In this document: one piece after another, positions 1 through 7,322 of the stretch | Position numbering within the stretch: the stretch's first letter is position 1 | Layout: each line of letters begins with the position of its first letter | Origin: Paenibacillus andongensis | GTDB lineage: Bacteria; Bacillota; Bacilli; Paenibacillales; NBRC-103111 | Assembly: GCF_025369935.1 (NCBI RefSeq) | Contig: NZ_CP104467.1 | Span: 6,889,001-6,953,000 of the forward strand | DNA length: 64,000 nt | Direction: 5' to 3' | Position numbers and translations under genes: made by a program | Notes under the pieces: generated by a model | Databases searched by the model: none | What the model was told of the DNA's origin: nothing | The model's input: the letters and a program-made list of their open reading frames with translations, nothing else

Positions 1-252
1 GGAGATAACTACGCTGTTCTTATACCAGATCACATACTTCTTCGCGGATGCAGAAAATAGGAAGGCATAGTTATGAAAGGACAATAACTCCGGCTGCAGC
101 TTCACATTGAGCCCGTAGCGCAGCATCTCCTTGGAAGGCTTAAACGAAGCCAATGTGAGACTATAGAACGGGAATAGCGCCAATGCAGCAAGTACCGCAA
201 ACAGTAAGAGCAGTAAGGAGGTTTGAAGGAACTTATTTCGTTGTATCTGCAT
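1..252 (-). CDS. Sugar ABC transporter permease, MalG/AraQ-like (partial, N-terminal 84 codons)
   Basis: This is the beginning of an inner-membrane permease subunit of a carbohydrate ABC importer; the rest lies left of the window. The translation begins MQIQRNKF, then a hydrophobic first membrane helix of about 20 residues (LLLLLFAVLAALALFPFY), then SLTLASFKPSKEM, the usual N-terminal layout of MalG-type permeases. An AGGAGG-like site precedes the ATG. It lies 3 bases after the MalF-type permease gene in the same direction, so the two are surely co-transcribed with the binding-protein gene upstream. The position (third in a binding protein, permease, permease set) matches AraQ in an AraNPQ-like operon, but the substrate is inferred only from context. 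Confidence 0.85.
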   Translation of the reverse strand, partial: MQIQRNKFLQTSLLLLLFAVLAALALFPFYSLTLASFKPSKEMLRYGLNVKLQPELLSFHNYAFLFSASAKKYVIWYKNSVVIS

Positions 253-255
253 GTC

Positions 256-1140
256 CTAGTCCTCCTTTCTGAACAAACCGAAGAATTTCAATTGAATGAC
301 ATTTAAGATCATGGTTATGCCTAGCAATGTGATCCCAATCGCAGATCCGAAGCCCAAATTATTACGTTCGATGCCTTCGCGATAAAGCAGACCGATCATC
401 GTCAGACCAATGTCATTTGGGGAACGATTACCATTCCAGAGAATGAAGCTCTCCGTAAACATCGAATAGCCTCCATAGATGGAAATCGTAATGACGTAGA
501 TCGCTACCGGCTTCAATAATGGCAGTGTAATTCGCCAGAATTGCTCCCACTTGTTAGCACCGTCTATTTCTGCTGATTCATATAATTCATGCGGAATGCT
601 CTGCAGCGCGGATAAGAAATAAATAATGTTAACGCCGGTAAACCGCCAAGTCGCCAAAATGACCATTACGAGCATTCCCGTCGTCGAGTTAGCCAGCCAG
701 TTAATCGTCGGCATACCCAGCATATGACGGAAAGCATTCATCACCGAATCATCCAAGCTGCCAAAAACAAGCCGGAATATCGTTCCCGCCACCACAACCG
801 AAGTGAGGGAGGGGATAAACAAAGCGGAACGGAAGAACGCACTCGCCTTGGTCAGCTTCGCATTTAGGAATACAGCTAGTACAAGTGGCAATGGAATAAG
901 CACCAGCAGGGTCCAGAACGTATACCGACTGCTATTTTTCAACGCGGTGAAAAACGACTCGCTCCATAAATTTCGGTAATTCGCTAACCCAATGAAATGG
1001 GTTTGGCCGGGCAGAACTTCCTGGAAGCTCATGACAATCGTGGTCATAACCGGATAAGCAAAGAAAATAAGGAACGATAACACAAACGGCAGAACAAAGA
1101 CATAAGGAGCTACCCGGGAGGAATATAGAAATTTATTCAT
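256..1140 (-). CDS. Sugar ABC transporter permease, MalF/AraP-like
   Basis: Integral membrane subunit of a carbohydrate ABC importer, about 294 residues with six predicted membrane helices. The cytoplasmic EAA loop that contacts the ATPase is visible near residues 190-215 (ESAEIDGANKWEQFWRITLP). I place the start at the ATG at 1140, preceded by GGTGAT with a 7-base spacer; an in-frame GTG lies 15 bases upstream but sits on top of the ribosome site. It follows the binding-protein gene after about 90 bases that contain a stem-loop and is followed 3 bases later by the second permease. No ATPase gene is seen, which fits the MsmX-type shared ATPase of Bacillota sugar importers (family knowledge). 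Confidence 0.92.
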   Translation of the reverse strand: MNKFLYSSRVAPYVFVLPFVLSFLIFFAYPVMTTIVMSFQEVLPGQTHFIGLANYRNLWSESFFTALKNSSRYTFWTLLVLIPLPLVLAVFLNAKLTKASAFFRSALFIPSLTSVVVAGTIFRLVFGSLDDSVMNAFRHMLGMPTINWLANSTTGMLVMVILATWRFTGVNIIYFLSALQSIPHELYESAEIDGANKWEQFWRITLPLLKPVAIYVITISIYGGYSMFTESFILWNGNRSPNDIGLTMIGLLYREGIERNNLGFGSAIGITLLGITMILNVIQLKFFGLFRKED

Positions 1141-1175
1141 ATCGTTAATCACCACTCCTCTCTAGAACGCTGCAA

Positions 1176-1207
1176 GCTTTGCCAAAGGGACGTCCCTAGG
1201 GCAAAGC
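1176..1207 (-). terminator. Intra-operon stem-loop between binding-protein and permease genes
   Basis: The arms GCTTTGCC (1176-1183) and GGCAAAGC (1200-1207) are perfect complements, with a second palindrome AGGGACGTCCCT (1186-1197) inside. It lies between the solute-binding-protein stop and the permease start. Such hairpins are common here in sugar ABC operons and give more binding-protein mRNA than permease mRNA by partial termination or 3'-end protection. There is no strong T-run, so it is not a full terminator. Confidence 0.5.
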
Positions 1208-1233
1208 CAGCAACGGAACGCGGGGCGTTCAAT

Positions 1234-2577
1234 TTACTTAATATTTTTCACGGCATCATCAAGAACTTGCTTCGGATCTTTCAAATCATTAAGCGCTTGG
1301 AAGATGGCTTTCGTCTTAATATAGTCGGAGACAGCCGGCGTTTTCTCCTTGATATTCGTAGGCGCGATTTCGCTCTTCACAGAAATCAAAACGTCCCACA
1401 GATTTTTGCCAAAATAAGCCGTGAACTTATTGTCCGCTTTCAGCGCCGGATCGTTCCAAACATCAGAACGAATCGGGTCAAATCCAAGTTGTGACCAGAT
1501 CTGAATGTTGCCCTCTTTGGACAATTTTGCATAGGAAAGGAATTTCTTCGCTACGTCTTGATTCTTCGATTGCTTCGTAATAACCGTACCCGTACCACCC
1601 ATACCGGAAGAACGCATCTCACCTTGTTTAAATACCGGCATCGGTTTAATGATGACTTTGCCTTTCAAATCAGGCATGTAGTCCGTAAAGCGACCCATGT
1701 ACCACATCGGCATCCAGACGGAAGCTGCGCCGCCTTTATTCATGAAGCCGTAATATTCCTCCGCATGATGAAAGCCACCCGGAGCTGTAACCGCCACTTT
1801 TTCCTTCACAAGCTTCTGCAGGTAAGTCAACACTTCTGTATTCGTTTGATCTCCAAGCGTTACGTTACCGTTCTTATCAAGGAAGTCCGATCCATGTTGG
1901 ACAACGAGCGGCCATAAGCTCCATTGGTCCGTCGTTTCGACCGTCGTCATCGGCTTGCCGGTTTTCTCAAGAACCTGCTTACCCGCTTTTTCATAATCGT
2001 CCCAAGTCTTAATATCGTCCGCGTTCACGCCTGCTTTATCGAGAATTTCTTTGTTGTAATAGATGACTTCTGCCCCAACGTGGTAATCAATTCCGTAATA
2101 TTTGCCGTCCTTCGCATAATTATCGAGTCGGGACATAACGAGGTTGGCCTTCTCCGGCTCAACAATATCGTTCAGGGCTGCTAGCTGGACATCGCCTTTC
2201 AGGAAATTACCGATTTTACTGATTTCAATATCAGCCATGTCGGGAGCGCCAGTTCCTGATTGCAGTGCCACTAACAATTTATTGTGGTTATCGTCATAAG
2301 GGAAAGTCGTTGCTTCCACTTGGATCGGCTGCTCCGGATGTGCTTTATTCCACGATGTTGCCATGCTTTCAAAAAATTTCTGATGCAGCTCATTGAACGT
2401 CCAGAAGCTCAACTTAACAGGAGTACCTGATTTGGTTGCGCCATCAGTTTTGGATGTAGCTGCTGGATTTGCCGTAGCTGTTCCCTCACTACCCGTACCC
2501 GAGTTTGATGTGCAAGCAGACAGTAGAAGCATGGATGCCAAGATGGCAGCAGAAGTCATTTGTAGCTTTCTCTTCAT
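1234..2577 (-). CDS. Sugar-binding lipoprotein of ABC importer, AraN-like (family 1 solute-binding protein)
   Basis: Extracellular sugar-binding protein of 447 residues, anchored as a lipoprotein: the signal peptide ends in LLLSAC, with the lipidated Cys at about residue 22. A Ser/Thr/Ala linker follows, then a MalE-type two-lobe fold beginning VKLSFWTFNELHQKFFE and including APDMADIEISKIGNFLKGD. It is first in the operon, followed by two permeases, and is divergent from an AraR-type regulator, so an arabinose or arabino-oligosaccharide substrate is a reasonable inference. The start ATG is preceded by GGGGG about 9 bases upstream. Likely regulation is by the divergent GntR/LacI protein and possibly carbon catabolite control, since a cre-like palindrome lies just after a TATAAT hexamer upstream. 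Confidence 0.92.
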   Translation of the reverse strand: MKRKLQMTSAAILASMLLLSACTSNSGTGSEGTATANPAATSKTDGATKSGTPVKLSFWTFNELHQKFFESMATSWNKAHPEQPIQVEATTFPYDDNHNKLLVALQSGTGAPDMADIEISKIGNFLKGDVQLAALNDIVEPEKANLVMSRLDNYAKDGKYYGIDYHVGAEVIYYNKEILDKAGVNADDIKTWDDYEKAGKQVLEKTGKPMTTVETTDQWSLWPLVVQHGSDFLDKNGNVTLGDQTNTEVLTYLQKLVKEKVAVTAPGGFHHAEEYYGFMNKGGAASVWMPMWYMGRFTDYMPDLKGKVIIKPMPVFKQGEMRSSGMGGTGTVITKQSKNQDVAKKFLSYAKLSKEGNIQIWSQLGFDPIRSDVWNDPALKADNKFTAYFGKNLWDVLISVKSEIAPTNIKEKTPAVSDYIKTKAIFQALNDLKDPKQVLDDAVKNIK

Positions 2578-2965
2578 ACAATTAATCCCCCTAAATAGAA
2601 ATTTTGATTGTCATAAAAACTATCGTACAAATGGTCGGTTAATGTGTAAGCGCTTTACAAATCGAATTATAGTACATAAAAACCTATAATTATATAATCA
2701 ATTGAGTATAAAATTATGTTTATTATATTTATCGACATAAAATTTAATGGCGAAATATTTTTTGAAATCCAAATTTAAATGGTTTATTTTGAAAAACAGA
2801 GTTGATGACAGTTGAATGATTAGATATAAACTATTTATATATACAATTGGTTATAAATCTTCATTAAAACATTATAAATATACTTTTCTGACTTTTATGT
2901 ATTCCCTTTTACCCATTTACTGAGTACAATGAACCTAAGACTATGAAGAATCAGGTGATGCACGA
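2578..2965. promoter_or_regulatory. AT-rich divergent promoter region of sugar ABC operon and its regulator
   Basis: This 388-base AT-rich gap serves both directions and shows no coding capacity. For the minus-strand operon, TATAAT (complement of 2666-2671) is followed immediately by TGTAAAGCGCTTACA (2645-2659), a cre-like palindrome with one extra base compared with the CcpA consensus. Further downstream, CGTACAAAT (2624-2632) equals the right half of the AraR operator of Bacillus. The regulator start is preceded by AGGTGATG. No clear -35 was found for either direction. Confidence 0.45.
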
Positions 2966-4039
2966 ATGAATAAAATTCCTCTCTATAAACAAATCTACCA
3001 ATCCATTAAAGAAAAGATTCTATCCGGAGAACTTCGTCCCAAAGATCGTGTACCTTCGGAGCAAGAATTTATGGATGAATTTATGGTCAGTAAAATAACC
3101 GTGAAGAATGCCCTGGCTGTATTGGTTGACGAGGGACTTGTCAATCGTATTCAAGGTAAGGGAACATTCGTGTCAGTCACCCCGGGCTCAATCACTGTGG
3201 ATTCTAAACATCATCGTTCTTCAACGTCTTCTTCTCCAAGCTACATTGGTTTGATTATCCCTACCATGAAGACGAAAGTCATCCAGAGACTTGTCGACTA
3301 TATCGAATATTACGTCAAGGAGGCCGGGTATCAGCTTGTCCTGCATATCACACGTGAATCTTCCATCGAAGAATCCCGTTCGGTCCAGGAACTGACCAAC
3401 ACCCCAGGCGTCCGCGGCATCATTGTTTTCCCTACGGAGGATGAGCGCTATAATGAATCCTTGCTCCGTTTATCCCTAGATAAGTATCCATTTGTGTTTA
3501 TTGACCGCTATTTACGAAATATCGAAACCTACCGGATTACATCCGATAATTGGGGAGGCACTTATGAGACGGTTACCCACCTTTTAAACAAAGGCCATCA
3601 GCAAATCGCGCTCATCTCCCCCGATAATACGAATACAACCGTTGAAGACCGGACTCATGGCTTTGAGAAAGCTTATATTGATGGCAACATTTTGATTGAT
3701 AAAAGCTTATGGTGTCATGTCCCCATCGACATCCTTAGAAATGGCGATACTTCAGCTTATATTGTTAAATTCCTGCATCAGCATCCTAACATTACGGCAG
3801 TTTTTGCTTTAACCGCTGAGATGGCAAGGCTCACGCATCATGCTCTGCATCAGGAAGAAGGCTTGAACCCGAGGATCGAGTTGGTTTCCTTCGATGATCC
3901 TGAGATTCCGGGAATCTCGCACATTTTACAGGATGAAGAGCAAATGGCCTTATCTGCTGTTAAGTTGCTGCTTGAGCAGTTCAACGGGCAGTATATTCCG
4001 CAGCGCATTGAAGTACCTGTGCAGTGGATTCAGGTTTAA
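2966..4039 (+). CDS. AraR-type transcriptional regulator (GntR DNA-binding plus LacI/GalR sugar-sensing domain)
   Basis: Cytoplasmic repressor of 357 residues. The N-terminal about 75 residues form a GntR winged helix (IPLYKQIYQSIKEKILSGEL, then PSEQEFMDEFMVSKITVKNAL, then GLVNRIQGKGTFV). From about residue 90 to the end is a periplasmic-binding-protein-like LacI/GalR effector domain (YIGLIIPTM, then FVFIDRYLR, then AFALTAEMA, then PEIPGISHILQDEEQMALSAVKLL). This fusion is the hallmark of AraR (family knowledge). It is divergent from the sugar ABC operon, so it probably represses that operon until sugar binds. The start follows AGGTGATG with suitable spacing. No pentose-catabolic genes are visible nearby. 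Confidence 0.9.
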   Translation: MNKIPLYKQIYQSIKEKILSGELRPKDRVPSEQEFMDEFMVSKITVKNALAVLVDEGLVNRIQGKGTFVSVTPGSITVDSKHHRSSTSSSPSYIGLIIPTMKTKVIQRLVDYIEYYVKEAGYQLVLHITRESSIEESRSVQELTNTPGVRGIIVFPTEDERYNESLLRLSLDKYPFVFIDRYLRNIETYRITSDNWGGTYETVTHLLNKGHQQIALISPDNTNTTVEDRTHGFEKAYIDGNILIDKSLWCHVPIDILRNGDTSAYIVKFLHQHPNITAVFALTAEMARLTHHALHQEEGLNPRIELVSFDDPEIPGISHILQDEEQMALSAVKLLLEQFNGQYIPQRIEVPVQWIQV

Positions 4040-4086
4040 GTCCCTATTATACTAATAGATATATAAATGCAAGGTCGAGGTGTGGC

Positions 4087-4374
4087 ATGGGAAACAAACG
4101 CGAAAGTCATGATGAGGAATTTAAACGAAAAACAGTTGAACGCATGGAAACAGAGAATAAGAGACCCATTGAGATTGCCAGAGAACTAAATATCCCTGAA
4201 AGTACCTTAAAACGTTGGATTATACAGTATGGAAGTGGTGCTGCGGAGACACAAACCCAAGTGTTTGTCGACTATGAGCGATTGAAGAAATTGGAACAAC
4301 TCAACCTGGAGTTACAGGAGGAAAATGAAATTTTAAAAAAGGCGAGGCACTTCTTCACAAAGGACCCGCGCTGA
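4087..4374 (+). CDS. IS3-family transposase OrfA (helix-turn-helix subunit), remnant element
   Basis: A 95-residue OrfA-like protein: the helix-turn-helix IEIARELNIPESTLKRWI lies near residues 29-46 and a leucine-zipper-like helix (YERLKKLEQLNLELQEENEILKK) near the C-terminus. The run A AAA AAG at about 4335-4341, with a -1 shift into the OrfB frame, is the classic IS3 programmed frameshift site. OrfB is broken after about 60 residues, so the element is dead in place. It sits just after the AraR-type gene; no terminal inverted repeats were recognised. The start ATG at 4087 was preferred to in-frame upstream codons inside the regulator gene because it begins at the family-typical N-terminus. 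Confidence 0.75.
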   Translation: MGNKRESHDEEFKRKTVERMETENKRPIEIARELNIPESTLKRWIIQYGSGAAETQTQVFVDYERLKKLEQLNLELQEENEILKKARHFFTKDPR

Positions 4375-4556
4375 TTTATTCGTTTGTTTTTAATCACCGC
4401 TTCCAGCACCGGGTCGAGAAGATGTGCTCCGTATTACACGTATCAAGAAGCGGATATTACAAATGGCTTACACGTAAGCCAAGCTCTCAAGAGCAGCGTC
4501 GGATCGTGCTTAAAAGTGTATCTACTTTATTGATGAAAGTACATTCTCATGCTTAC
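4371..4556 (+). pseudogene. IS3-family OrfB (DDE transposase) remnant, 5' part only
   Basis: The -1 frame after OrfA reads LIYSFVFNHRFQHRVEKMCS, then VLHVSRSGYYKWLTRKPSSQ, matching the N-terminal HTH-type region of IS3 OrfB. Similarity fades around KVHSHAY, where a palindromic repeat with GCGGAACG begins. The whole DDE catalytic core is absent. It is a truncated insertion sequence, possibly cut by insertion or recombination of the repeat. Confidence 0.7.
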
Positions 4557-4735
4557 GCGGAACGTAGATGCGTTATTTGTGAGGAATTCGGCTGTTTCAT
4601 GCTTTCGCGGAACGTAGTGCCTCTATTTCCTTGTTTCGTCCTCTAAATCACGCGATTTCCAACAAATAGAGTCCTCACGTTCCGCGGCATGCCCATTTGG
4701 CGCTATTTCCTTCAAATAGCGGATCGTCGTTCCGC
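4557..4735. repeat. Palindromic intergenic repeat cluster (GCGGAACG...ATTT / AAAT...CGTTCCGC family)
   Basis: Several copies of a 22-base unit occur. GCGGAACG...CGTTATTT lies at 4557-4578 and a second copy at 4607-4628 ends CTCTATTT. Inverted copies run AAATAGAG...CGTTCCGC at 4664-4685 and AAATAGCG...CGTTCCGC at 4714-4735, with a short CGCTATTT (4701-4708) pairing to the last. The arms could fold into long hairpins with mismatched five-base centres. The same family recurs at 29346-29524. Confidence 0.7.
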
Positions 4736-4786
4736 GACGCGATGCAATCTCATCGATTTCGCCGTCTCGGAATCCACGGGAACAAA

Positions 4787-4902
4787 AAAAGGGTGAGACT
4801 CGCTCACCCTAAACTAAAAACGGGGGCCTCCGCCCCTACCCAATCCAAAAGCAGGGGCCTCCGCCCACCCAAACCAAAAAGGGAGCTTCCGCTCCCCTTT
4901 TT
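4787..4902. terminator. Cluster of four terminator-like hairpins, last one bidirectional
   Basis: Four GC-rich stem-loops stand in tandem. GGGTGAG/CTCACCC (4791-4809) is preceded by A7, two near-copies of GGGGCCTCCGCCCC lie around 4822-4836 and 4853-4866, and AAAAAGGGAGC/GCTCCCCTTTTT spans 4876-4902. The last lies directly after the ABC-F stop codon and is read as a terminator on the minus strand; its symmetry lets it work from both sides. The stacked arrangement is unusual. Confidence 0.75.
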
Positions 4903-6972
4903 CTATTCCTGCTCCTCTATCTGCATCCACTGCTCATAGAGCCTATCCAACAGCTCCTGCGCAGCTTCTCTTTCGGCCCACAGTTGGCTAAGTTCATCTG
5001 CCGCCGGATTCTCCAGCCGCTGGTCCAGATGGCTCAACTGCACTTCGCCATCCGCAATCTGTTTCTCTAGCTTCTCCCGTGCGAACACGGACGAGCTTCT
5101 AGACTTCCCTCGTGGCGCCACATCAGCACTATTTTTAGCCTTAGCAATCCTTGAATCTCCTAGCGCAGCAGTACTCCTAGCATCTTTTGTCGCTGCTCCC
5201 CCAGAATCTCTCGGCGCAGACCTCGTCTTAGACTTAGCTCCAACCGCCAAAGCAGCATCCGTAGCGCGTCTCGGATCATCATTTGCAGCAAGTGCCTTCC
5301 GCGCCCCAACGTCTATGTTGCCACTCGTTCGATTATCACGCCTTTGAGCGCTTTTCTCTTTATAGTCATCAAAATTACCCAAGTAAGCAGTAATTCGCCC
5401 CTGATCCAGCTCCCATATTTTCCGAGACAGCCGATTCATAAAATAACGATCATGCGTCACAGCCAGCACGGTGCCCGGAAACTCTTCAAGCGCCTCTTCC
5501 AACGCTTCCCTTGAAGCAATGTCCATATGATTCGTGGGTTCATCGAGAATAAGTAAATTAGGCTTACGCAGCACAAGCAGTGCTAGCCGCAATCTAGTCC
5601 ACTCACCTCCCGAGAGAGAACTAACCGACTTGAATACATCTGCGCCATAAAATAAATAAGCAGCAAGTCGGCCCCTAGCCTCTCCTTCTTCCAGTTTCGC
5701 TTCCTCACAGAAGTAAGTTAGGACCGACTTCTTATGGTCCTCTGGATACTCTTGTTGAGCCAGATAACCAATATCGACCCGCGCTCCAAGCTCGAGCTCC
5801 CCTTGGTCAGGCTGCTCTTCACCTAGAATCATCCTCAGCAGCGTCGTTTTGCCCGAACCGTTAGACCCGACGAGCATCACTTTCTCGCCATATTCCAACA
5901 ATCCGCTTGCCCGCTGCAGCAGCACCTTATCCCCATATCGTTTATTCACATCTTCGAAGCGAATCACTCTCCGACCTGAACGGTCGTCAAGCTTCAGCCC
6001 GAATTCTGCTGCCTTCGGATCAAGAACTGGCCGTTTGAGCTTCTCCATCCGATCCAGCGCTTTCTGCATAGAAGCTGCCCGGCGGAAAAATTTCTCGTTC
6101 CCTCCTACTCGGCCCCACTCCGTCAGCTGCTTGATCGTCTCTTTCATCTTCTTGATGACCTTCTGCTGCTCCTGATACTCAGCAAACTGCTGCAGCAGTC
6201 GGACTTCTTTCTCCTTCACATATCCTGAATAGGAAGTCAGATAGGTCGTAGACTCGCCATCTTCCAACTCAACGATCTTCGTAACGACCCGATCCAGAAA
6301 ATAACGATCATGAGAAACAATGAAGCACGCACCATCATAATGGGTGAGATAGTCCTCCAACCACTCCACGCCAAACAAATCTAGATGATTTGTCGGCTCA
6401 TCCAGCAGCAGCAAGTCTGGCTTGCCGATCAGCTGGGATGCGAGAGCAATCTTCGTCTTCTCTCCTCCAGACAGCGAGGCAAAGCTTCGCTCGTAAAACT
6501 CCCGTTCAATGCGAAGTCCGTTCGCCACTTGGTCGATTCTTGCATCCAGCTCGTAGCCACCTTCCCGTTCGAAACGTTCTTGCAGCTGTGCGTACCGCTT
6601 AAGCAGTTGATCTAACTGCTTCTCATCGCTCATGACTTCCGGGCTGGACATTCGCTGCTCAAGCTCCGTCATGTTGGCGCGGCATTCAAGTATCTCTTGA
6701 AAGCTGGACGCCAGCACATCATACACCGTACCGCTCTCCCACTCCGCCCAGATTTGTGCTAAATAGCCAATCCGCGTATCTTTTCGCACCGTTAATTGCC
6801 CTTCGTCGGGCTTCTCCATCTTGGATATAAGGCGCAGAAGGGTCGATTTACCGCTGCCATTGCGTCCCACAAGTCCTATTCTTTCTCCCTGATGAATTTC
6901 AAAAGTAACATCCTCAAGAACGAGCTGGGCACCATGGTATTTCTTTATATTTTGACCGTTAATTATTAACAT
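4903..6972 (-). CDS. ABC-F family ATPase, probable ribosome-protection/translation factor
   Basis: Soluble 689-residue protein with two ABC ATPase domains and no membrane segment. In the first domain Walker A is GRNGSGKST (about residues 36-44), the signature is SLSGGEKTK and Walker B is LLLLDEPTNHLD. In the second they are GSNGSGKTT, SLSGGEWTR and LLILDEPTNHMD. The interdomain linker (about residues 225-320) and a charged C-terminal coiled-coil extension (about 540-689) match ABC-F proteins that act on the ribosomal E site. I set the start at the ATG at 6972 (AGGAGG, 10-base spacer); the longer frame upstream runs into the leader. The gene is preceded by an upstream ORF and terminator, typical of ABC-F antibiotic-resistance genes (VmlR/Vga/Lsa-like), but which drug class cannot be read from sequence. 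A housekeeping ABC-F role is the alternative. Confidence 0.9.
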   Translation of the reverse strand: MLIINGQNIKKYHGAQLVLEDVTFEIHQGERIGLVGRNGSGKSTLLRLISKMEKPDEGQLTVRKDTRIGYLAQIWAEWESGTVYDVLASSFQEILECRANMTELEQRMSSPEVMSDEKQLDQLLKRYAQLQERFEREGGYELDARIDQVANGLRIEREFYERSFASLSGGEKTKIALASQLIGKPDLLLLDEPTNHLDLFGVEWLEDYLTHYDGACFIVSHDRYFLDRVVTKIVELEDGESTTYLTSYSGYVKEKEVRLLQQFAEYQEQQKVIKKMKETIKQLTEWGRVGGNEKFFRRAASMQKALDRMEKLKRPVLDPKAAEFGLKLDDRSGRRVIRFEDVNKRYGDKVLLQRASGLLEYGEKVMLVGSNGSGKTTLLRMILGEEQPDQGELELGARVDIGYLAQQEYPEDHKKSVLTYFCEEAKLEEGEARGRLAAYLFYGADVFKSVSSLSGGEWTRLRLALLVLRKPNLLILDEPTNHMDIASREALEEALEEFPGTVLAVTHDRYFMNRLSRKIWELDQGRITAYLGNFDDYKEKSAQRRDNRTSGNIDVGARKALAANDDPRRATDAALAVGAKSKTRSAPRDSGGAATKDARSTAALGDSRIAKAKNSADVAPRGKSRSSSVFAREKLEKQIADGEVQLSHLDQRLENPAADELSQLWAEREAAQELLDRLYEQWMQIEEQE

Positions 6973-7026
6973 AATGAAGGATCCTCCTAGTTTGTGAAAG
7001 ACCCTATCCATCGCACCGTTGAACAC

Positions 7027-7059
7027 AAAAAAGGCCGCAGGAAAATTCCTACGACCTTT
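7027..7059 (-). terminator. Leader terminator (attenuator) of the ABC-F gene
   Basis: On the minus strand a 14-base-pair hairpin with a two-base loop (AAAGGTCGTAGGAA pairing with TTCCTGCGGCCTTT, three G-T pairs) is followed by a T-run. It lies 21 bases after the leader-peptide stop and about 55 bases before the ABC-F start codon, so it must be read through for the gene to be expressed. This is the arrangement of ribosome-mediated attenuators of Bacillota ABC-F resistance genes. Confidence 0.8.
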
Positions 7060-7079
7060 CGGATTGATCCGTTTGAGGG

Positions 7080-7223
7080 TTAAGGTAGGTGTCTTTTCGT
7101 GAGTTGTAATTCCGTATGAGCATAAATGGACAGACTTCTCGCGTCTTTGAATGCTGCATGAACGATGCCAGCCATCGCAATGGGTAACTGGCTCACACGG
7201 TTGTTCACGAACTCTCGATTCAT
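7080..7223 (-). CDS. 47-residue leader peptide (upstream ORF) of the ABC-F gene
   Basis: A short ORF with a near-perfect ribosome site (AAGGAGGTGA, 7-base spacer to ATG), beginning MNREFVNNRVSQLPIAMAGI and ending TKRHLP before TAA. It is not similar to any family I recognise. It lies between a candidate promoter (7259-7288) and the attenuator hairpin (7027-7059). The inferred role is as a sensor of ribosome stalling: slow or stalled translation would change folding downstream and prevent termination. The strong ribosome site and placement support translation; the antiterminator pairing was not worked out. Confidence 0.65.
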   Translation of the reverse strand: MNREFVNNRVSQLPIAMAGIVHAAFKDARSLSIYAHTELQLTKRHLP

Positions 7224-7258
7224 CCTACCTTCACCTCCTTCTTCGTCACTATTTCAAA

Positions 7259-7288
7259 ATAATACCATAACCACCGGTCAATTCGCAA
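7259..7288 (-). promoter_or_regulatory. Candidate sigma-A promoter for the ABC-F leader (extended -10)
   Basis: On the minus strand TTGCGA (complement of 7283-7288) and TATTAT (complement of 7259-7264) are 18 bases apart, with a TG one base before the -10. Transcription would start near 7252, leaving about 20 bases before the leader ribosome site. The leader RNA to the attenuator would be about 225 bases. Confidence 0.5.
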
Positions 7289-7322
7289 CCAGAAACTGGC
7301 CGAGTTATTGTTCTTATCTGCC

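Noticed and set aside
2645..2659. Perfect CcpA (cre) site
   Set aside because: It has one base too many between the half sites relative to the consensus, so it is listed only as cre-like.
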